Below, piece by piece: positions 56,157 through 64,000 of a stretch of 64,000 nucleotides of DNA (positions are counted from its first letter, which is position 1; each line of letters starts with the position of its first letter). The notes under the pieces were generated by a model that was not told the origin of the DNA, did not search any database, and saw only the letters and a program-made list of their open reading frames with translations. A program made the translations under genes and the position numbers. The DNA is taken from NCBI GenBank assembly GCA_017302615.1, contig JAFLDB010000004.1:124001-188000 (forward strand), given 5' to 3'. Source of the DNA: Sphingomonadales bacterium (GTDB lineage: Bacteria > Pseudomonadota > Alphaproteobacteria > Sphingomonadales > Sphingomonadaceae).

Positions 56157-57668
56157 TCACTCGTGACTGTCATAGCGCATTGATTCATCCGCCAGATCGG
56201 TGAAGCGGGTGATCCGGCTTTCGAAGCGCAACCGCACCTTGCCGGTGGAGCCGTGGCGCTGCTTGGCGACGATCAGTTCGGCCAGGCCGTGGATCCGCTC
56301 CATCTCCTCGCGCCATTCGTTGTACTTGGCCTCGGTCGCGGCATCGGCGGACGCGCCTTCGGGCAGCTTGGGCTCCTTGGCGGCGTGATAATAATCCTCG
56401 CGGAACACGAACCAGACCATGTCGGCGTCCTGTTCGATCGAGCCGGATTCGCGCAGGTCCGACAGCTGCGGGCGCTTGTCGTCGCGCTGCTCGACCGCGC
56501 GGGACAGCTGCGACAGCGCGATCACCGGAACCGACAGTTCCTTGGCCAGCGTCTTCAGGCCGCGGCTGATCTCCGAAATTTCATTGACGCGGTTGTCGGT
56601 CGAGCGGCCGGAGCCCTGCAGCAGCTGGAGATAGTCGACCACGATCAGGCCGATATCGTGCCGCCGCTTGAGCCGCCGCGCGCGGGTGCGCAGCGCGGCG
56701 ATCGACAGCGCCGGGGTATCGTCGATGTAGAGCGGCAATTCGGCCAGGCGCTGGCTGGCATAGGACAGCTGCTGGAAATCCTCGCGGCTGATCTTGCCCA
56801 TGCGCAGCGCCTCGCTGCTGATCCCGGACTGTTCGGCCAGGATACGGGTGGCGAGCTGGTCCGCGCTCATTTCCAGGCTGAAGAAGGCGGTAGCCGCGCC
56901 GACCGATTTCTCCGCCGGAATGCCATCGGCCAGGTCGCGGCGCAGCCGGTCGGCGGCGTTGAAGGCGATGTTGGTGGCGAGCGAGGTCTTGCCCATGCCC
57001 GGGCGGCCGGCGAGGATGATGAGGTCGGAATCGTGCAGGCCGCCGATCTTCTCGTTGACGCTGGTCAGCCCGGTGGTCTTGCCCGAGATATGGCCGCCCG
57101 AAAGCAGCGCCGTTTCGATCATGCCGAGCGCGGTGCGGGTGGCGGCGGCAAAGCCCTGCGCCTCGCTGGCGGTCGAGGCGCCTTCGGCCACCTTGTAAAG
57201 CGCCGCTTCGGCCTGGGCGACCTGTTCCAGCGGCTCGACGCTTTCCGACGTGTCGAGCGCGGAATTGACCAGGTTGCGCCCCACCGCGACCAGTTCGCGC
57301 AAGAGCGCCAGGTCATAGATCTGCTCGGCCAGCTCGCGCGGGGCCAGCAGGCCCTGCCCGTCGGCGGTCAGCCGGGCGAGGTAGGCCGCCCCGCCCAGTT
57401 CCTTCAGCGCCTCGTCCGCTTCGAAATAGGGCTTCAGCGTCACCGGCGTGACCACCGCCTTGCGATCGAGCAGTTGCAGGATCCGCTCGAAGATGCGGCC
57501 GTGGACCGGCTCGAAGAAGTGGTCGGGCCTGAGCGGCGTGACCAGTTCCTCGATCACCCGGTTGTCGATCAGCGCCGCGCCCAGGAAGGCGGCTTCCGCC
57601 TCGACATTGGACGGCAGCGCGCGGGCGGCGGTTTCATCGGCGCGGGGAAATGGAATGGGTTCGGCCAT
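56157..57668 (-). CDS. dnaB: replicative DNA helicase DnaB
   Basis: A 503-residue replicative helicase. The N-terminal domain (EAEAAFLGAALIDNRVIEELVTPL) is followed by the RecA-like helicase core: Walker A LAGRPGMGKTSLATNIAF, VVDYLQLLQGSG as Walker B, SRGLKTLAKELSVPVIALSQLSR and GSIEQDADMVWF. It unwinds DNA at the replication fork. The ATG at 57668 is standard. Divergent to the UPF0262 gene. Confidence 0.97.
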   Translation of the reverse strand: MAEPIPFPRADETAARALPSNVEAEAAFLGAALIDNRVIEELVTPLRPDHFFEPVHGRIFERILQLLDRKAVVTPVTLKPYFEADEALKELGGAAYLARLTADGQGLLAPRELAEQIYDLALLRELVAVGRNLVNSALDTSESVEPLEQVAQAEAALYKVAEGASTASEAQGFAAATRTALGMIETALLSGGHISGKTTGLTSVNEKIGGLHDSDLIILAGRPGMGKTSLATNIAFNAADRLRRDLADGIPAEKSVGAATAFFSLEMSADQLATRILAEQSGISSEALRMGKISREDFQQLSYASQRLAELPLYIDDTPALSIAALRTRARRLKRRHDIGLIVVDYLQLLQGSGRSTDNRVNEISEISRGLKTLAKELSVPVIALSQLSRAVEQRDDKRPQLSDLRESGSIEQDADMVWFVFREDYYHAAKEPKLPEGASADAATEAKYNEWREEMERIHGLAELIVAKQRHGSTGKVRLRFESRITRFTDLADESMRYDSHE

Positions 57669-57802
57669 AGGCTGTGATCAATGCGACGCGAACGCGCCGG
57701 GCGCAAGCATCAGCCGCCGGTCGGGCAAGCCATTTTCATCCACAGGCTGTGGAAGGCGCAGAGACCCTTGCCCCGCCATTTTGCATCTGCGAAAAGCCCC
57801 CC

Positions 57803-58285
57803 ATGGGGGACCCGCGGATCATCCACGTCGAACTGGACGAAGCCACGATCCTGTGGCGCAATGCCGATATCGAGCAGGAGCGCCGGATCGCGATCTTCGA
57901 CCTGATCGAGGAAAACCTGTTCAAGCCCTGCCGCGCCTGGGAGGCCGGTCATCAGGGCCCTTACCGCCTGCGCCTGGCGGTGGAGGACGGCCGGCTTTCA
58001 TTGGAAGTGGCCGATGCCGATGGCGGCCCTCTGGAAACGCTGATCCTCGGCCTCGGCCGGTTCCGCCGCCCGATCCGCGAATATTTCGCGATCTGCGACA
58101 GCTATTACCAGGCGATCCGCAAGGCTACCGCGCAGGAGATCGAAACGATCGACATGGCCCGCCGCGGGGTCCACAACGAAGCCGCTGAAATGCTGCTGGA
58201 ACGCCTTGAAGGAAAAGTGGAAACCGATTTCGCCACGGCCCGCCGCCTCTTTACCCTGATCTGCGTCTTGCATATCAGGGGCTGA
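57803..58285 (+). CDS. UPF0262 family protein
   Basis: A 160-residue protein, MGDPRIIHVELDEATILWRN, with RRIAIFDLIEENLFKP and DSYYQAIRKATAQEIETIDMARRGVHNEAA, matching UPF0262, a family almost limited to alphaproteobacteria. Function unknown. I start at ATG 57803 because the family begins there; the in-frame ORF opens earlier (57674) but the extension is unlike the family. It is the first of a three-gene operon with the GH25-like and cdd genes. Confidence 0.88.
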   Translation: MGDPRIIHVELDEATILWRNADIEQERRIAIFDLIEENLFKPCRAWEAGHQGPYRLRLAVEDGRLSLEVADADGGPLETLILGLGRFRRPIREYFAICDSYYQAIRKATAQEIETIDMARRGVHNEAAEMLLERLEGKVETDFATARRLFTLICVLHIRG

Positions 58286-58300
58286 GGGAGCGCAACTTTC

Positions 58301-58999
58301 ATGGCACGCAAATCGACCAGTCGCTGGCGGCTGCGCCTGCTGGGCGCCTTGCTGCTGCTGGCCCTGGTCGGCGGCGGCTGGGGCTGGTGGTCGATCCAGC
58401 AATGGCGGCCCTCGACGCTGGAATTCCCGATGCAGGGGGCCGAGATTTCGGCCGAGGCCGGCGCGGTCGACTGGAAGGTGCTGAAGGCAACCGGCGCGCA
58501 GTTCGTCTACCTCGATGCCTCGGCCAGCGCCTTTGCCCGCGACCCGGCCTTTGCCAAGAACCTGGAAGAAGCCCGCGCCGCCAAGCTGCAGGTCGGCGCA
58601 GTGCACCGCTATGATCCGTGCCAGCCGGCCGAAAGCCAGTCGGCCAATTTCATGACGGTGGTGCCGCGCGATGCCAAGCTGCTGCCGCCGGCGGTGGATC
58701 TGGACATGCTGGCCGAGGACTGCCCGGTCAAAGTCACCGACGCGGCGGTGGAAAGCGAGCTGATGACCTTCCTCAACCAGATCGAGACCCACACCGGCAA
58801 GGCCACGATCCTGAAGATATCCAGCCGCTTTGAAGACCGCTATCATCTGGCCAGCGCGATCGACCGCAACGTCTGGCTGGTCCGCGACCGATTCCAGCCG
58901 GACTATGCCGGGCGGCCGTGGACGCTGTGGAGTGCCAATTCGATGTTCAAGAGCCAGGCGGCCGAAGCGCCGCTCAACTGGGTGGTGGTGGCACGATGA
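58301..58999 (+). CDS. GH25-like (lysozyme-fold) membrane-anchored protein, catalytic residues altered
   Basis: A 232-residue protein with a basic N-terminus and one TM helix (LRLLGALLLLALVGGGW), then a GH25-muramidase-like barrel: FPMQGAEIS, AVDWKVLKATGAQFVYLDAS, AFARDPAFAKNLEEARAAKLQVGAVHRY. In active GH25 enzymes the first motif has Asp (GIDVS) and the second a DxE. Here they read GAEIS (Glu48) and DLD (133-135), so activity is doubtful. It overlaps cdd by 4 nt. Perhaps a sensor, or a muramidase with shifted chemistry. Confidence 0.77.
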   Translation: MARKSTSRWRLRLLGALLLLALVGGGWGWWSIQQWRPSTLEFPMQGAEISAEAGAVDWKVLKATGAQFVYLDASASAFARDPAFAKNLEEARAAKLQVGAVHRYDPCQPAESQSANFMTVVPRDAKLLPPAVDLDMLAEDCPVKVTDAAVESELMTFLNQIETHTGKATILKISSRFEDRYHLASAIDRNVWLVRDRFQPDYAGRPWTLWSANSMFKSQAAEAPLNWVVVAR

Positions 59000-59424
59000 G
59001 CTGGACCCGCGACAGCCTGATCGCCGCCGCGCGCGATGCCGCGGCCCGCGCCTATGCGCCCTATTCGCAGTTCCACGTCGGCGCGGCGCTGGGCTTTGCC
59101 GATGGTTCGGTGGTGACCGGAGCCAATGTCGAAAATGCCAGCTACGGCCTGACGCTCTGCGCGGAAACGGTCGCGGTCGGCAAGGCCCTGTCGGAAGACT
59201 GGCGAGGGCGGCTGGAAGCGGTCGCGGTGATCGGCGGCAAGGCCGGCGCGGTCGGCAGCGGCGATCCCGTCACCCCCTGCGGACGCTGCCGCCAGGTCCT
59301 GAACGAAGTGGCGGCGCTGGGTGACAGCGATCCGACCGTGTGGTGCGTGGGCGAAACCCAGGTGATCGAGCTGCTGCTGTCAGACCTCTTGCCCAAGGCG
59401 TTCGGCCCCGGCGCGCTTGAATAA
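58996..59424 (+). CDS. cdd: cytidine deaminase
   Basis: A 142-residue enzyme with YAPYSQFHVGAALGF, ENASYGLTLCAETVAVGKAL (zinc Cys and catalytic Glu in CAE) and TPCGRCRQVLNEV (two zinc Cys). It deaminates cytidine and deoxycytidine for salvage. Its ATG overlaps the GH25-like stop by 4 nt. It converges on the next gene with 10 bp between. Confidence 0.95.
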   Translation: MSWTRDSLIAAARDAAARAYAPYSQFHVGAALGFADGSVVTGANVENASYGLTLCAETVAVGKALSEDWRGRLEAVAVIGGKAGAVGSGDPVTPCGRCRQVLNEVAALGDSDPTVWCVGETQVIELLLSDLLPKAFGPGALE

Positions 59425-59434
59425 CGCGTCAGGC

Positions 59435-59893
59435 TCAGGACCGGCGGCGGATCTCGTCGCCCTGATCGACCCCGCCCGAGCGCAGCCGCGAGCTGGCCAC
59501 CAGCCGGTCCAGATCGGCTTGCGATGGTCGTGGCGGCGGAGCGGCACGGACCTGCTGGGGTCCGGTCTTTGCCTCACCCGGCAGCGGAGGATGACCGCGA
59601 TCCTCTTCCTCGACCGTTTCCGCGGCCAGCGCCGGTTCGCTTTCCGGCGCGGCGCTATCCTCGGCAAGGCTTTCGCCCGGCTCGAACAGGGCCGGCGGGG
59701 CGATCAGTTCCGAACCGCCCCTGGGCTTTGCTGCAGGCGCTTCGCTTCGCGCCGCTTGCACGGGCGATTCGGCCCCGGCCGGGGCCACATCGTTGCCCGC
59801 CATGCCGACAAGCACCGCCATGCCCAGGACAACCCAGGCAAAGTGATGATATCCCTTGGCTTTCAGGCCGATGGCAGGTTGGGCTCTGCGCAT
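59435..59893 (-). CDS. single-TM protein with Ala/Pro/Glu-rich tail, function unknown
   Basis: A 152-residue protein: a short basic N-terminus, one hydrophobic segment (HHFAWVVLGMAVLVGMAG) and a low-complexity periplasmic or cytoplasmic tail rich in Ala, Pro and Glu. There are no cysteines and no recognisable fold. Codon usage matches its neighbours. It may be a TadG-associated or envelope protein, but no evidence supports this. Low confidence that it is functional. Confidence 0.6.
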   Translation of the reverse strand: MRRAQPAIGLKAKGYHHFAWVVLGMAVLVGMAGNDVAPAGAESPVQAARSEAPAAKPRGGSELIAPPALFEPGESLAEDSAAPESEPALAAETVEEEDRGHPPLPGEAKTGPQQVRAAPPPRPSQADLDRLVASSRLRSGGVDQGDEIRRRS

Positions 59894-59990
59894 GACAGCC
59901 GTTTAGACGCGCAAGTGTTAACGCTGCCCGCTAAAACGTGATTGATGAACCGTTTACGCCGTTATCCCCCGGATTTTGCGGGTTTTTGAG

Positions 59991-60026
59991 ACCCTTCCGG
60001 AGCAGTTCGGGCCTGTCCGGAAGGGT
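59991..60026 (+). promoter_or_regulatory. 11-bp inverted repeat upstream of the TadG-like gene
   Basis: ACCCTTCCGGA (59991-60001) and TCCGGAAGGGT (60016-60026) are perfect 11-bp arms around a 14-nt loop. They sit 67-102 bp before the tadG ATG, at a promoter or leader position. TTTTT (59983-59987) precedes the arms. It may be an operator or an RNA hairpin. Confidence 0.4.
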
Positions 60027-60092
60027 GCGGGAAGAACCGGTTAACCCTGTTCGTTATCAAGCTGTGCGGTCCTGCGGCATTATGACAGTGCC

Positions 60093-62015
60093 ATGTTCGG
60101 ACCCCGTTTCCGTTCCCCGATCCCCGTCGCCAAGGCCATGGCCCTGGCGGCGCTGGCCTGTGCGCGGCGGCTGCGGCAAGACCGGTCCGGCAATACCCTG
60201 GCGATGATCGCGGCAGCCCTGGTCCCCTTGCTGGCGATGGTCGGCGGGGCAATCGACATGGGCCGCAGCTACCTGGCCCAGACCCGGCTGCAGCAGGCCT
60301 GCGATGCGGGCGTGCTGGCCGCCCGCAAGCGACTGGGCACCAGCGCCGCAGCCGGGGGCGAGATTCCATCCGACGTCACCGAAGTGGGCGACCGGTTCTT
60401 CAACGTGAACTTCCCCGATGGCAGCTATGGCACCACCGGACGCGATTTCGAACTGGTGCTGGACGCCGACTTCCAGCTCAGCGGCACGGCCGAAGTGACT
60501 GTGCCGACCACGATCATGACCATCTTCGGGATCGCCGAAGTCCCGGTGAACACCACTTGCGGCGCGGAAGTGGGCGTGGCCAACACCGACATCGTCCTGG
60601 CGCTGGACGTGACCGGATCGATGAACCTGACCAACCCGGGCGACAGCAGGCCCCGGATCGAGGAACTGAAGGACACGGTCAAGACCTTCCACGCCCAGAT
60701 TCAGGCCGCCAGCGCGCCGGGATCGCGGATCCGCTATGGCTTTGTGCCCTATGCCACCAACGTGAACTCGGCTTCGCTGCTGACCGATGAACAGGTGGTC
60801 GATAGCTGGACTTACCAATCGCGCCGGCTGCTCGGCACCGGCACGGCATCGGGCACCACCTCGTTCTGGGCGGTGGGCAGCGTGATCGGCGGAACAATCG
60901 ATACCACGATCTCCTCCACCTATGCGGCCACGGCAGGTGGCTCCGGTTTCATCTGCGGAGCGGCTCCAGCCAGCACCCTGCGATCGACTTCGGTGCTGAT
61001 CGGCACCACCACTTCGGCCTTTGCCGGACCGCCCGCGGGCACGATGACCCGCAGCACCTATCACTACACCTACAACGGCAGCACCTTTGAGGTGAAGCTC
61101 AACGGCAGAACCTGCGAAGTCCACGAAACCCGGCGCACCAATTACAAGGTCAGCTATGACTGGGTAACCCAGCCCACGCTCGCCCGGGGATCGAACTGGC
61201 AGTACCGGCCGATCGACTTCGATGTGTCGAACTGGCGCAGCGAAGCAATCGGCTGCATGGAAGAGCCCGACACCTATGAGATCGACGACTACGAGAACGT
61301 CGACCTCAGCCGCGCCAAGGACCTGGACCTTGACCGGGTGCCGGTGGCCGGGGATCCGACCACGCAATGGCGGCCGATGTATCCCGGCCGGATCTATGCC
61401 CGGGCGCTGAAATGGAACAACACCGGGGCCTTCAGCACCACGGTGGTCACCACCACCGATGAATTCTACAATCCCCAGATCGGCGACACGGCTCATTGCC
61501 CCAACCCGGCCCAGCGGCTGGCGGAAATGGACGATGGCGATGTCGATGCCTATCTCGCCTCATTGAAGGTCGGCGGCAGCACCTATCATGATATCGGCAT
61601 GCTGTGGGCCGCACGGCTGGTGGCGCCGACCGGGCTGTTCGCCGAAGACAACGCCGATGTCGCCCCCAACCAGCCGACCAGCCGCCACATCGTGTTCATG
61701 ACCGACGGGCAGACCTCGGCGATGGACCTCAGCTATACCGCCTACGGCTTCGAACCGCTTGACCGCCGCCGCTGGAGCCCCAGTTCGACCCGCAACCTGA
61801 CCCAGACGGTCGAGGACCGCTTCGCCTTCATTTGCGAGGAAGCGAAGAAGCGCAACATCACCATCTGGGTGGTCGCCTTCGGCACTGAAATGAACCCGAT
61901 GATGGAAACCTGCGCCGGTCCCGGACGAGCCTTCGCGGCCCAGAACGGCGAAGAACTGGCAGAGGCCTTCACCGCCATCGCCAACTCGATCGCCGATCTT
62001 CGGCTGGTGCGTTAG
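60093..62015 (+). CDS. TadG-like protein with von Willebrand factor A domain
   Basis: A 640-residue protein. The N-terminus has the TadE/TadG signature: a TM helix (LAMIAAALVPLLAMVGGAIDMGRSYL) followed by TRLQQACDAGVLAARK. A VWA domain follows with MIDAS motif DVTGSM and PRIEELKDTVKTFHAQI, ending in IWVVAFGTEMNPMMETCAG. TadG proteins belong to the Flp/Tad pilus machinery but are also found alone. No other tad gene is in the window, so its partner apparatus would lie elsewhere. It converges on the M14 gene with 3 bp between. Confidence 0.87.
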   Translation: MFGPRFRSPIPVAKAMALAALACARRLRQDRSGNTLAMIAAALVPLLAMVGGAIDMGRSYLAQTRLQQACDAGVLAARKRLGTSAAAGGEIPSDVTEVGDRFFNVNFPDGSYGTTGRDFELVLDADFQLSGTAEVTVPTTIMTIFGIAEVPVNTTCGAEVGVANTDIVLALDVTGSMNLTNPGDSRPRIEELKDTVKTFHAQIQAASAPGSRIRYGFVPYATNVNSASLLTDEQVVDSWTYQSRRLLGTGTASGTTSFWAVGSVIGGTIDTTISSTYAATAGGSGFICGAAPASTLRSTSVLIGTTTSAFAGPPAGTMTRSTYHYTYNGSTFEVKLNGRTCEVHETRRTNYKVSYDWVTQPTLARGSNWQYRPIDFDVSNWRSEAIGCMEEPDTYEIDDYENVDLSRAKDLDLDRVPVAGDPTTQWRPMYPGRIYARALKWNNTGAFSTTVVTTTDEFYNPQIGDTAHCPNPAQRLAEMDDGDVDAYLASLKVGGSTYHDIGMLWAARLVAPTGLFAEDNADVAPNQPTSRHIVFMTDGQTSAMDLSYTAYGFEPLDRRRWSPSSTRNLTQTVEDRFAFICEEAKKRNITIWVVAFGTEMNPMMETCAGPGRAFAAQNGEELAEAFTAIANSIADLRLVR

Positions 62016-62018
62016 GCC

Positions 62019-63149
62019 CTACTCTTCCAGCCACTCAAGCAGCGCGCCCAGGCAATCGCGCCCCAGGATCGCACTGCGCTCCGGGCTCCACCCCTGCGCC
62101 GCGCAGGGCAGGTCGTCGTTGTCCTTGAACGGCATTTCCAGCGTCATCGACACCGCGCCGAAGCGTTCGGCCAGCTGGTTGGTGCTCATCGTCAGGTTGG
62201 CCTTGCCCTTGCCCGCCACCGGATAGCCCAGCCGGGTCTGGAAATCGGGCGTGCGCCGCGCCAGGATCGCCTTGTAGCGATCGAACCCGCCCTGCAGCTC
62301 CGCAGTCCATGACGGGATGCCTTCAAACCCCGCCAGGAACACCGCCGGGATCGCCTCGTCACCGTGGACGTCCATGGCGAAATGCACCCCGGTTTCGTCC
62401 ATCGCGGTGCGGATCGCCAGCACTTCCGGGCTCTTGTCCGCACTCGGCTCGGCCCATTCGCGGTTGAGGTTGATCCCCGCGGCATTAGTGCGCAGGTGGC
62501 CGCGGCACGATCCGTCCGGGTTGGCATTGGGGACAATGTGGAACCGGCACAGTTGGCGCAGCCGCCGCGCGACCGGATCGGCCGGATCGGTCAGGCATTC
62601 GAGCGCGCCTTCCATCCACCATTCGGCCATCGATTCGCCCGGATGCTGTCGGGCATAGAGCCAGACCTGCCGTTCGCCCTCGCCCAGTTCCAGGCAATCG
62701 ATCGGCTGGCCTTCCAGGCTGTAGCCCAGCACGCGGTGGGTGACGCCGTCGGCCAGGGCGATCGCACTGACCAGATCGTGGTGCCGCTCCATCGAATAGG
62801 GCGCGAAATAGGCAAACCACGCCAGGTTCGCCGTCGGGCGATAGCGGATCGTCAGCGTGCCGCCGTCCTCGCCCCGGTCATAACTGCTCTCGGCCCGGCC
62901 CCAGAACTCGCGGTCCTCGCTTACCGCGGCGCGATAGCCGGGCCAGCCGCCGGGATAGGCCGATTGTTCCAGCCCGGTGATTTTCAGCACCAGGTCTTTC
63001 CCGGCGCAATTGGCGACGCGGAAGTGGAACCACTGGAAGAAATCGAAATTGCGATCCTTGCGGATGGCCAGCCGCGCGGTCGCGCCATCGATGGACAGGA
63101 CCTCGATATTGCCGGAATCAAAAGCGGCGGTGATTGCGATCTGGGTCAT
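62019..63149 (-). CDS. M14-family zinc carboxypeptidase
   Basis: A 376-residue protein. The N-terminal about 130 residues are the beta-sandwich N-domain seen in AGTPBP-type (cytosolic) carboxypeptidases. The peptidase shows [16 protein letters not shown] (zinc His and Glu), [12 protein letters not shown] (Asn-Arg), [14 protein letters not shown] (third zinc His) and [13 protein letters not shown] (catalytic Glu). It should remove C-terminal residues. There is no signal peptide, so it is cytoplasmic. The ATG overlaps the DUF4136 stop by 4 nt. Confidence 0.9.
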   Translation of the reverse strand: MTQIAITAAFDSGNIEVLSIDGATARLAIRKDRNFDFFQWFHFRVANCAGKDLVLKITGLEQSAYPGGWPGYRAAVSEDREFWGRAESSYDRGEDGGTLTIRYRPTANLAWFAYFAPYSMERHHDLVSAIALADGVTHRVLGYSLEGQPIDCLELGEGERQVWLYARQHPGESMAEWWMEGALECLTDPADPVARRLRQLCRFHIVPNANPDGSCRGHLRTNAAGINLNREWAEPSADKSPEVLAIRTAMDETGVHFAMDVHGDEAIPAVFLAGFEGIPSWTAELQGGFDRYKAILARRTPDFQTRLGYPVAGKGKANLTMSTNQLAERFGAVSMTLEMPFKDNDDLPCAAQGWSPERSAILGRDCLGALLEWLEE

Positions 63150-63736
63150 TTTACCTCGATGGTTTCACCCGACGTGCCGGGGAAATTCTGGAACAGTGCC
63201 GCGCTCATCTTCGGGGCGGCCAGGGCATTGCCGGCCAGCGGGCTGCCGGTGCCGACCATGAAACTGGCCCGTCCTTCCCACAGGACCTTGCCGCTGGCCC
63301 GGTCGCGGATCGCAACGGCCAGTTCGGTAGCGACCTGCTCCTTCGCGCCGGGGGACAGGTTGAAGCCCACACCCACACCCACGCCCGAACCATAGGTGCC
63401 GGTCGATCCGCCCACCCCGACGCTGACCGGGCTGGAACCGCCGGCCTTGAAGGTACTGCGGCTCAGGCGGACATGGGCAATCTGCGCACCCGCGCCGGGG
63501 GCCGCCTCGGTATAGCCGATCAGCACCAGCTGGCGCGTGACGGCAGCCTTGTAGGTCTGCCACTCCAGCGAATTGCCGTCGGTGCCGGGGGCCGGCTCGA
63601 CCGAGATCGTGCCCTTGCCCAGCGGGGTGACATCCTCGACATGGAAGCGGGTCACTTCGACCGGGCCGACCGGCGTGACGCAGCCGGACAGGGCGAGCAG
63701 CCCCAGCCCCAGCGCGGCAATCTTCAGACAGTTCAT
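63146..63736 (-). CDS. DUF4136 lipoprotein
   Basis: A 196-residue lipoprotein with [19 protein letters not shown] (lipobox LSGC). The DUF4136-type domain has [33 protein letters not shown], and the C-terminus [31 protein letters not shown] Gly/Ser/Val-rich segment lies in the middle ([24 protein letters not shown]). Outer-membrane lipoprotein, function unknown. Its stop overlaps the M14 start by 4 nt. The start is ATG 63736; the longer reading to 63799 is rejected because the lipobox then falls too far in. Confidence 0.82.
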   Translation of the reverse strand: MNCLKIAALGLGLLALSGCVTPVGPVEVTRFHVEDVTPLGKGTISVEPAPGTDGNSLEWQTYKAAVTRQLVLIGYTEAAPGAGAQIAHVRLSRSTFKAGGSSPVSVGVGGSTGTYGSGVGVGVGFNLSPGAKEQVATELAVAIRDRASGKVLWEGRASFMVGTGSPLAGNALAAPKMSAALFQNFPGTSGETIEVK

Positions 63737-63804
63737 CGCGGGCGACCTTTCAGCGGCGAAACGGGGCCTTGTTGTGCTGCCGATGGCGGCGCGATGCAAG
63801 CTGC

Positions 63805-64000
63805 TTACCGGCGTTCGCGGTATTCGCCCAGGCGGCCCGGAAATCCGCCGAACAGCGCCCGGGCGAGCCGGGCGGCAATGGCATCGTCAGTCCACTTGTC
63901 ATCGCCTTCGCGGCTGAACATCCGGGCCCGTCCTTCCCACAGCAGCGCGCCGCTGGCCTTGTCGCGGATGCGGGTTTCGACGCGCGTCTCGATCAGCGCG
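63805..64000 (-). CDS. DUF4136-type protein, C-terminal end (cut by window edge)
   Basis: The last 64 codons of a gene entering from the right edge read ETRIRDKASGALLWEGRARM and, later, ARLARALFGGFPGRLGEYR, ending in a TAA at 63805-63807. This matches the C-terminus of the next gene downstream ([18 protein letters not shown]). It is a tandem DUF4136 paralogue. The N-terminus and any signal peptide are outside the window. Confidence 0.75.
   Translation of the reverse strand, partial: ALIETRVETRIRDKASGALLWEGRARMFSREGDDKWTDDAIAARLARALFGGFPGRLGEYRERR

Noticed and set aside
59894..60092. CtrA-type sites (TTAA-N7-TTAAC) before the TadG gene
   Set aside because: The TTAA copies here are at the wrong spacing (9 to 10 bases), so no convincing CtrA box.

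Overview
The window is high-GC, gene-dense chromosomal DNA from an alphaproteobacterium, most likely a sphingomonad (order Sphingomonadales: Novosphingobium, Sphingopyxis, Sphingobium or a relative). This rests on protein style: a large TonB-dependent receptor beside a TetR gene, fused CysN/C, UPF0262, a Tim44-like protein beside MltA and SecB, DUF2306 and DUF3667 membrane proteins, FucP-type sugar permease, and many AMP-ligase/acyl-CoA genes. It is an inference, not a database match. No rRNA, tRNA, CRISPR array, transposase or prophage gene was seen. Almost everything looks like core or lineage-specific chromosome.

Layout. 1-4.1 kb: acyl-CoA catabolism (acyl-CoA dehydrogenase, APH-like phosphotransferase, enoyl-CoA hydratase, acyl-CoA ligase) arranged around a divergent promoter with a perfect 12-bp palindrome. 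4.1-7.7 kb: sulfate activation operon cysD-cysNC-cysQ. 7.7-11.9 kb: MaoC-like hydratase, FucP-type sugar permease with a LacI-type operator, YqgE/AlgH, PurU and a gamma-glutamylcyclotransferase-like gene. 12-18.2 kb: rpmI-rplT with a strong terminator, two tandem AraC-type paralogues, then pheS-pheT. 18.2-20 kb: two small proteins and aroC. 20-23.1 kb: six genes whose five junctions are all 4-nt overlaps, ending in a nicotinamide riboside transporter (pnuC) and kinase. 23.1-29 kb: a secreted gluzincin-like protein, ubiG, lysC, a cupin, and a DUF2306 / membrane-LytTR divergent pair. 29-32.4 kb: katG and nitronate monooxygenase.

32.4-37.5 kb: a terminator and a palindromic REP-like element, then glnK-amtB behind a near-perfect sigma-54 promoter, an endonuclease/exonuclease/phosphatase family protein, prfC and tetR. 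37.6-40 kb: TonB-dependent receptor with a TetR-type operator. 40-51.7 kb: Smr protein, mltA and Tim44-like gene on one strand; secB, murJ, trpS, a class III CoA-transferase and a DUF4136 lipoprotein on the other; dut and coaBC (with a long acidic linker); two membrane proteins. 51.8-57.7 kb: ftsH, a small secreted-protein gene broken by a TAG codon exactly after the signal peptide, a DUF3667 protein, a Rap1a-like secreted protein, rpoZ and dnaB. 57.8-64 kb: UPF0262, a GH25-like protein with altered catalytic residues, cytidine deaminase, a TadG-like VWA protein, an M14 carboxypeptidase and two more DUF4136 proteins.

The genes mostly serve housekeeping: translation (rpmI, rplT, pheST, trpS, prfC), replication and transcription (dnaB, rpoZ), envelope biogenesis (secB, ftsH, murJ, mltA), cofactor and amino-acid synthesis (coaBC, ubiG, aroC, lysC), nitrogen and sulfur assimilation. 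The less described material is the regulatory DNA and several poorly characterised proteins. I see no clear defence or secondary-metabolism system.
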